Origin: Tetrapyrgos nigripes
Lineage: Eukaryota; Basidiomycota; Agaricomycetes; Agaricales; Campanellaceae
NCBI GenBank assembly: GCA_013368315.1
Contig: JAACJM010000054.1
Span: 186,001 to 250,000, forward strand
DNA: 64,000 nucleotides
Reading direction: 5' to 3'
The position numbers and the translations under genes are program-made. The notes under the pieces are model-generated. The model saw nothing but the letters and a program-made list of their open reading frames with translations. It was not told the DNA's origin and did no database searches. The stretch's first letter is position 1. The number at the start of each line of letters is the position of its first letter. This document shows positions 61,003-64,000 of this stretch, in pieces.

Positions 61003-63279
61003 ATGTCCGGCGAAGCCAACGCAGCCTATTCCTCGAGCAAAGCTCAAAATTACACCATGGTACGCGTGTTTACTCTCTCATTGGACAGTACGATACGATG
61101 ACGCGCCCCTAGATCCAAGCATTCGAGTGGTACTGTGAAGGCGGCGGCGTACATTGGAAGAAACTCGCCAAACGCGCTCCCGAGTTGGCGTCGTTTGGGA
61201 TTACTGCCATGTGGATACCTCGTGAGTCGTCTCCTCCTTCGCCTCGCACAGTAAGTTTTGACGCGTTTTGCAGCTCCTACCAAAGCTGCCGGTCAAGAAT
61301 CCGTAGGATACGACGTCTATGACCTGTACGACTTAGGCGAATTCGACCAGAAAGGCGGGAAACGGACCAAGTATGGAACCAAGCAAGAACTGGAGGAAGC
61401 CATCAAAGTAGCCAAGGAACATGGAATCGTCACCTACGTTGATGCGGTCCTGAACCACAGGTGCGCATATATGGGCTTTTTTTAGCTTCAGGGGATCAGC
61501 ATACTGACCCGTTTGTAGATTTGGTGCTGACAACGCTGAGACTTTCGCCGCTATTGAAGTCGATAGCGATGACCGCACGAAGGAGATCTCAGAAGTGTAT
61601 GACATCAAAGGATGGACGGGCTTCGTGTTTGCTGGACGAGGAGACAAGGTGGGTACTCTAGACCTGCGCATACAACGCGTCCTCTCCAATCATCTGTTCC
61701 TTGATTTTTTCTTATTTTCGCCCCTATACTTGACGCATATTTTTACTGAGCGGATCTTTTCTTAAATCCCCGTCATGAACCACCGTGCATATACTGATCA
61801 AAGACGTTTCACAGTATAGCAAGTTCAAATGGAACTTCAACCATTTCACCGGAGTCGACTACAACGAAAACGATGGGAAGACATCGATTTTTAGGATCCA
61901 GGGTGATGGGAAGTATTGGGCAGAAGGCGTTGACACTGAGAACCAGAACTATGATTATCTGAGTGAGCAACGTCTGTATCGTTTTCTATGAACACTAGCC
62001 GACTATATGCGTGTCTAGTGGGTGCGGATATCGATCACAATCACCCTGAAACTTCACAAGACATCATCAACTGGGGTAAATGGATTGTCAAGGAGTTGGG
62101 AGTAGCTGGTTTCCGATTCGATGCTATTAAGGTATGTCTTGGTTCTGCTTCCTCTCCTACAAAACCTAACGAAATCTTGCGACTAGCACATTGACAAATC
62201 CTTCATCGCATACTTCGTCAAAACCATCCGCGCAGAAACCGATAAACCCAAGCTCTTCACCGTCGGAGAGTTTTGGAAGGACTCAATCGAGGATATCGAG
62301 GCATACTTGGAGTCGTTGGGGACCCAGTTCAGTATCTTCGACGCTCCGCTTCATTACAACTTTAAGGAAGCTGGAGACCGTGCACAAGAGTATGACTTGA
62401 GAGCTATTTGGGATGGAACGGTGGTACAAAAGAGGCCAATTGATGCTGTTACGTTGGTGGATAATCATGAGTGAGTGGTTTGACGATTTGATCAAGATAT
62501 ACGGTCTCATACGTATATGATATTTTTTTTCTGACAGTACCCAAGTCGGTCAAGCCCTGGAAAGCTGGGTTTCCCCTACCTTCAAGCCGTTGGCGTATGC
62601 GTTGATTTTGTTGAGGCCTGACGGATACCCGTGAGTATCTTCTTTCTCTTCCTTCTCCATCATCACTCCGGGGTAGTGTTCATTCTGACCGACTGCTCAC
62701 TTGCAGATGCGTATTCTGGGGCGATCTCTACGGCACAGGAGGAGACAACCCTCAAGAACCCGTTTCACAACTCGCTGATTTGATCAGAGCGAGGAAATTG
62801 TTTGCTTACGGCGAATTGAGAGATTACTGGGACCATCCAAACTGTGTTGGGTGAGTTATAACTTCTGATTTCTTCGTCTGCATCTCTCATTCATTTGATG
62901 ACATATGCGCGTGCGATAGATGGGTCCGTACAGGCGATCAAGAGAACGGTCGAGATGGATGTGCTGTCGTGCTGTGTAACGGAGAGGAAGGATTTAAGAG
63001 GATGGAAGTGGGCAAGGTGAGTTGTTCAAGTTTTCCAGTTTTGCCTGCTCTGGTGTATTGTGTACCATGTGTGCTGACTACGACTCTTTCACTCATTCAC
63101 CAAACCAACTTGATGTATAGGAACACGCCAACGAGAAATGGACCGACATCCTTGGATGGCATCAAGACGAAGTTGTCATTGGTGAAGATGGATGGGGAGA
63201 TTTTAGGTGTTCGGCGAGGAGTGTAAGTGTTTGGGTTAAGGAGGGAGCAAAAGGGAGGGAGGAGTTTGGGAAGAAGTGA
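61003..63279 (+). CDS. Alpha-amylase, GH13, intracellular type
   Basis: About ten exons, roughly 475 residues. It starts MSGEANAAYSSSKAQNYTM (exon 1 61003-61059, exon 2 61113-61221), followed by IQAFEWYCEGGGVHWKKLAK and ITAMWIPPPTKAAGQESVGY. The four GH13 regions are present: I DAVLNHR; II GFRFDAIKHI (nucleophile Asp); III FTVGEFWKD (acid/base Glu); IV TLVDNHDTQ (transition-state Asp). GDLYGTGGDNPQEPVSQLAD and the C-terminal beta domain (ENGRDGCAVVLCNGEEG) complete it. There is no signal peptide, as expected for the cytoplasmic GH13_5-like enzymes of fungi that act on glycogen-like alpha-1,4-glucans. The last exon runs to GREEFGKK* at 63279. A truncated duplicate precedes it at 54987. Confidence 0.88.
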
Positions 63280-63580
63280 GAATGAGGGTGTTCTAGGTTT
63301 CAATGGGCCTCGGTTGAGGCGTTGAAGTTGCGTCGAAGCTAGCAAGATAGAGCATAGTGACGGAAACCCTGGAGCTTTGACTAGGCTCCTTGCAGTTTTT
63401 CTTTCTTTTTGGGCTGTTGGGATCAGTGACGGGTTCTCACTGTGTTTCTTTTAGAGTCTCCTGTATGTATACTAGAGATGTAATTTGAAAGCCTTTTTTA
63501 CATGTCAGCAGACCGCTCTCTGAGTGAAGACTACAAGTGACGTCAACGTCTAAACGTTCTCTCTGACCCATACTTCCACC
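63280..63580. other. Intergenic between amylase and the next gene
   Basis: Contains the amylase 3' flank and a short promoter region. Nothing else was seen. Confidence 0.5.
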
Positions 63581-64000
63581 ATGACCACAGTAACAGATTC
63601 CCAGATCTTCAGAAACATCTTCTCTACCCCCGAATCCTCTGCAATATGGTCAGATCGACAACGCACAGCCTATTACCTCCAGTTCGAAGCCGCCTTAGCC
63701 AAAGCCCAAGGTCGTCTCGGTATCATTCCGCAAGAAGCAGCAGCAGTTATCACCGGGAAATGCTCTGCTGTGGACTTGATTGATATGGAGGAGTTGCAGA
63801 AGGAGACAGAGAGGATAGGATATCCGGTTCTCGGGGCCGTGAAGCAAATTGTGAAGATGGTTAATGAGGTGAAGCCAGGGTTGGGGGAGTGGGCTCATTG
63901 GGGTGCTACGACGCAGGTGAGTTGTGAAAGAAAGCTGTGTTCGAAATCTCCGTGATAACATATCGTACAGGACGTGACAGATACCGCTACGATACTGCAA
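63581..64000 (+). CDS. 3-carboxy-cis,cis-muconate cycloisomerase-like (partial)
   Basis: Exon 1 is 63581-63916 (MTTVTDSQIFRNIFSTPESS ... GEWAHWGATTQ). A 54-bp intron follows, and exon 2 (DVTDTATILQ) runs off the window. The segments RTAYYLQFEAALAKAQGRLG, ERIGYPVLGAVKQIV and HWGATTQDVTDTAT are the N-terminal part of the fumarase/aspartase superfamily. The 'HWGATTQD..DTA' motif is the first conserved region and fits the muconate cycloisomerase/adenylosuccinate lyase branch. The cycloisomerase acts in the protocatechuate branch of aromatic degradation. The C-terminal signature lies outside the window, so the substrate class is tentative. Confidence 0.75.

Overview
The window looks like nuclear DNA of a mushroom-forming basidiomycete (Agaricomycetes). 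Genes are split by many short GT-AG introns of about 45-75 bp. The gene families are typical of that class: DUF6534 multi-pass membrane proteins, fungal F-box/leucine-rich proteins, a GMC oxidoreductase, and a transposase-like multigene family. There are no bacterial operons or CRISPR arrays. All calls were made by reading the translated frames and joining exons by eye. Exon joins are therefore inferences, supported by frame continuity and family motifs.

Layout. 0.5-2.3 kb: a DUF6534 membrane protein on the minus strand. 2.4-4.7 kb: non-coding, with nested inverted and direct repeats. 4.7-7.6 kb: a second DUF6534 protein. 9 kb: a small zinc-finger-like ORF. 12.9-19.4 kb: a compact three-gene block (small coiled-coil protein, large Tnp2/CACTA-like transposase-like protein with an N-terminal zinc finger, and a divergent companion). 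It appears uninterrupted and is the best candidate for a poorly described mobile system. 20.0-20.1 kb: an intron-containing tRNA-Val(TAC). 20.6-23.3 and 23.9-24.9 kb: two convergent single-pass membrane proteins with long Ser/Thr/Pro-rich or disordered tails.

25.4-47.1 kb is a dynamic accessory region. It holds six F-box/LRR gene copies or fragments, and every one is broken by premature stops, frameshifts, truncation or insertion. Three DNA-transposon derivatives lie among them: a 284-bp MITE with TA target duplication, a 725-bp element with long terminal inverted repeats just upstream of the GMC oxidoreductase gene, and a 760-bp internally deleted hAT element inside an F-box gene. An intact-looking GMC oxidoreductase (34.1-37.1 kb, with an 8-nt microexon) and a SET-domain fragment with a GC-AG intron also lie here.

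48.4-49.2 kb is an isoprenylcysteine methyltransferase-like gene. 49.6-61.5 kb is a tandem duplication with a unit of about 6.0 kb. Each unit carries a zinc-finger SF1 RNA helicase of the MOV10/SDE3 type, followed by the start of an alpha-amylase gene. Both helicases look intact. Their 3' halves are nearly identical, introns included, while their 5' halves are strongly diverged. The first amylase copy is a truncated pseudogene and the second (61.0-63.3 kb) is complete. The window ends inside a fumarase/aspartase-superfamily gene resembling 3-carboxy-cis,cis-muconate cycloisomerase.
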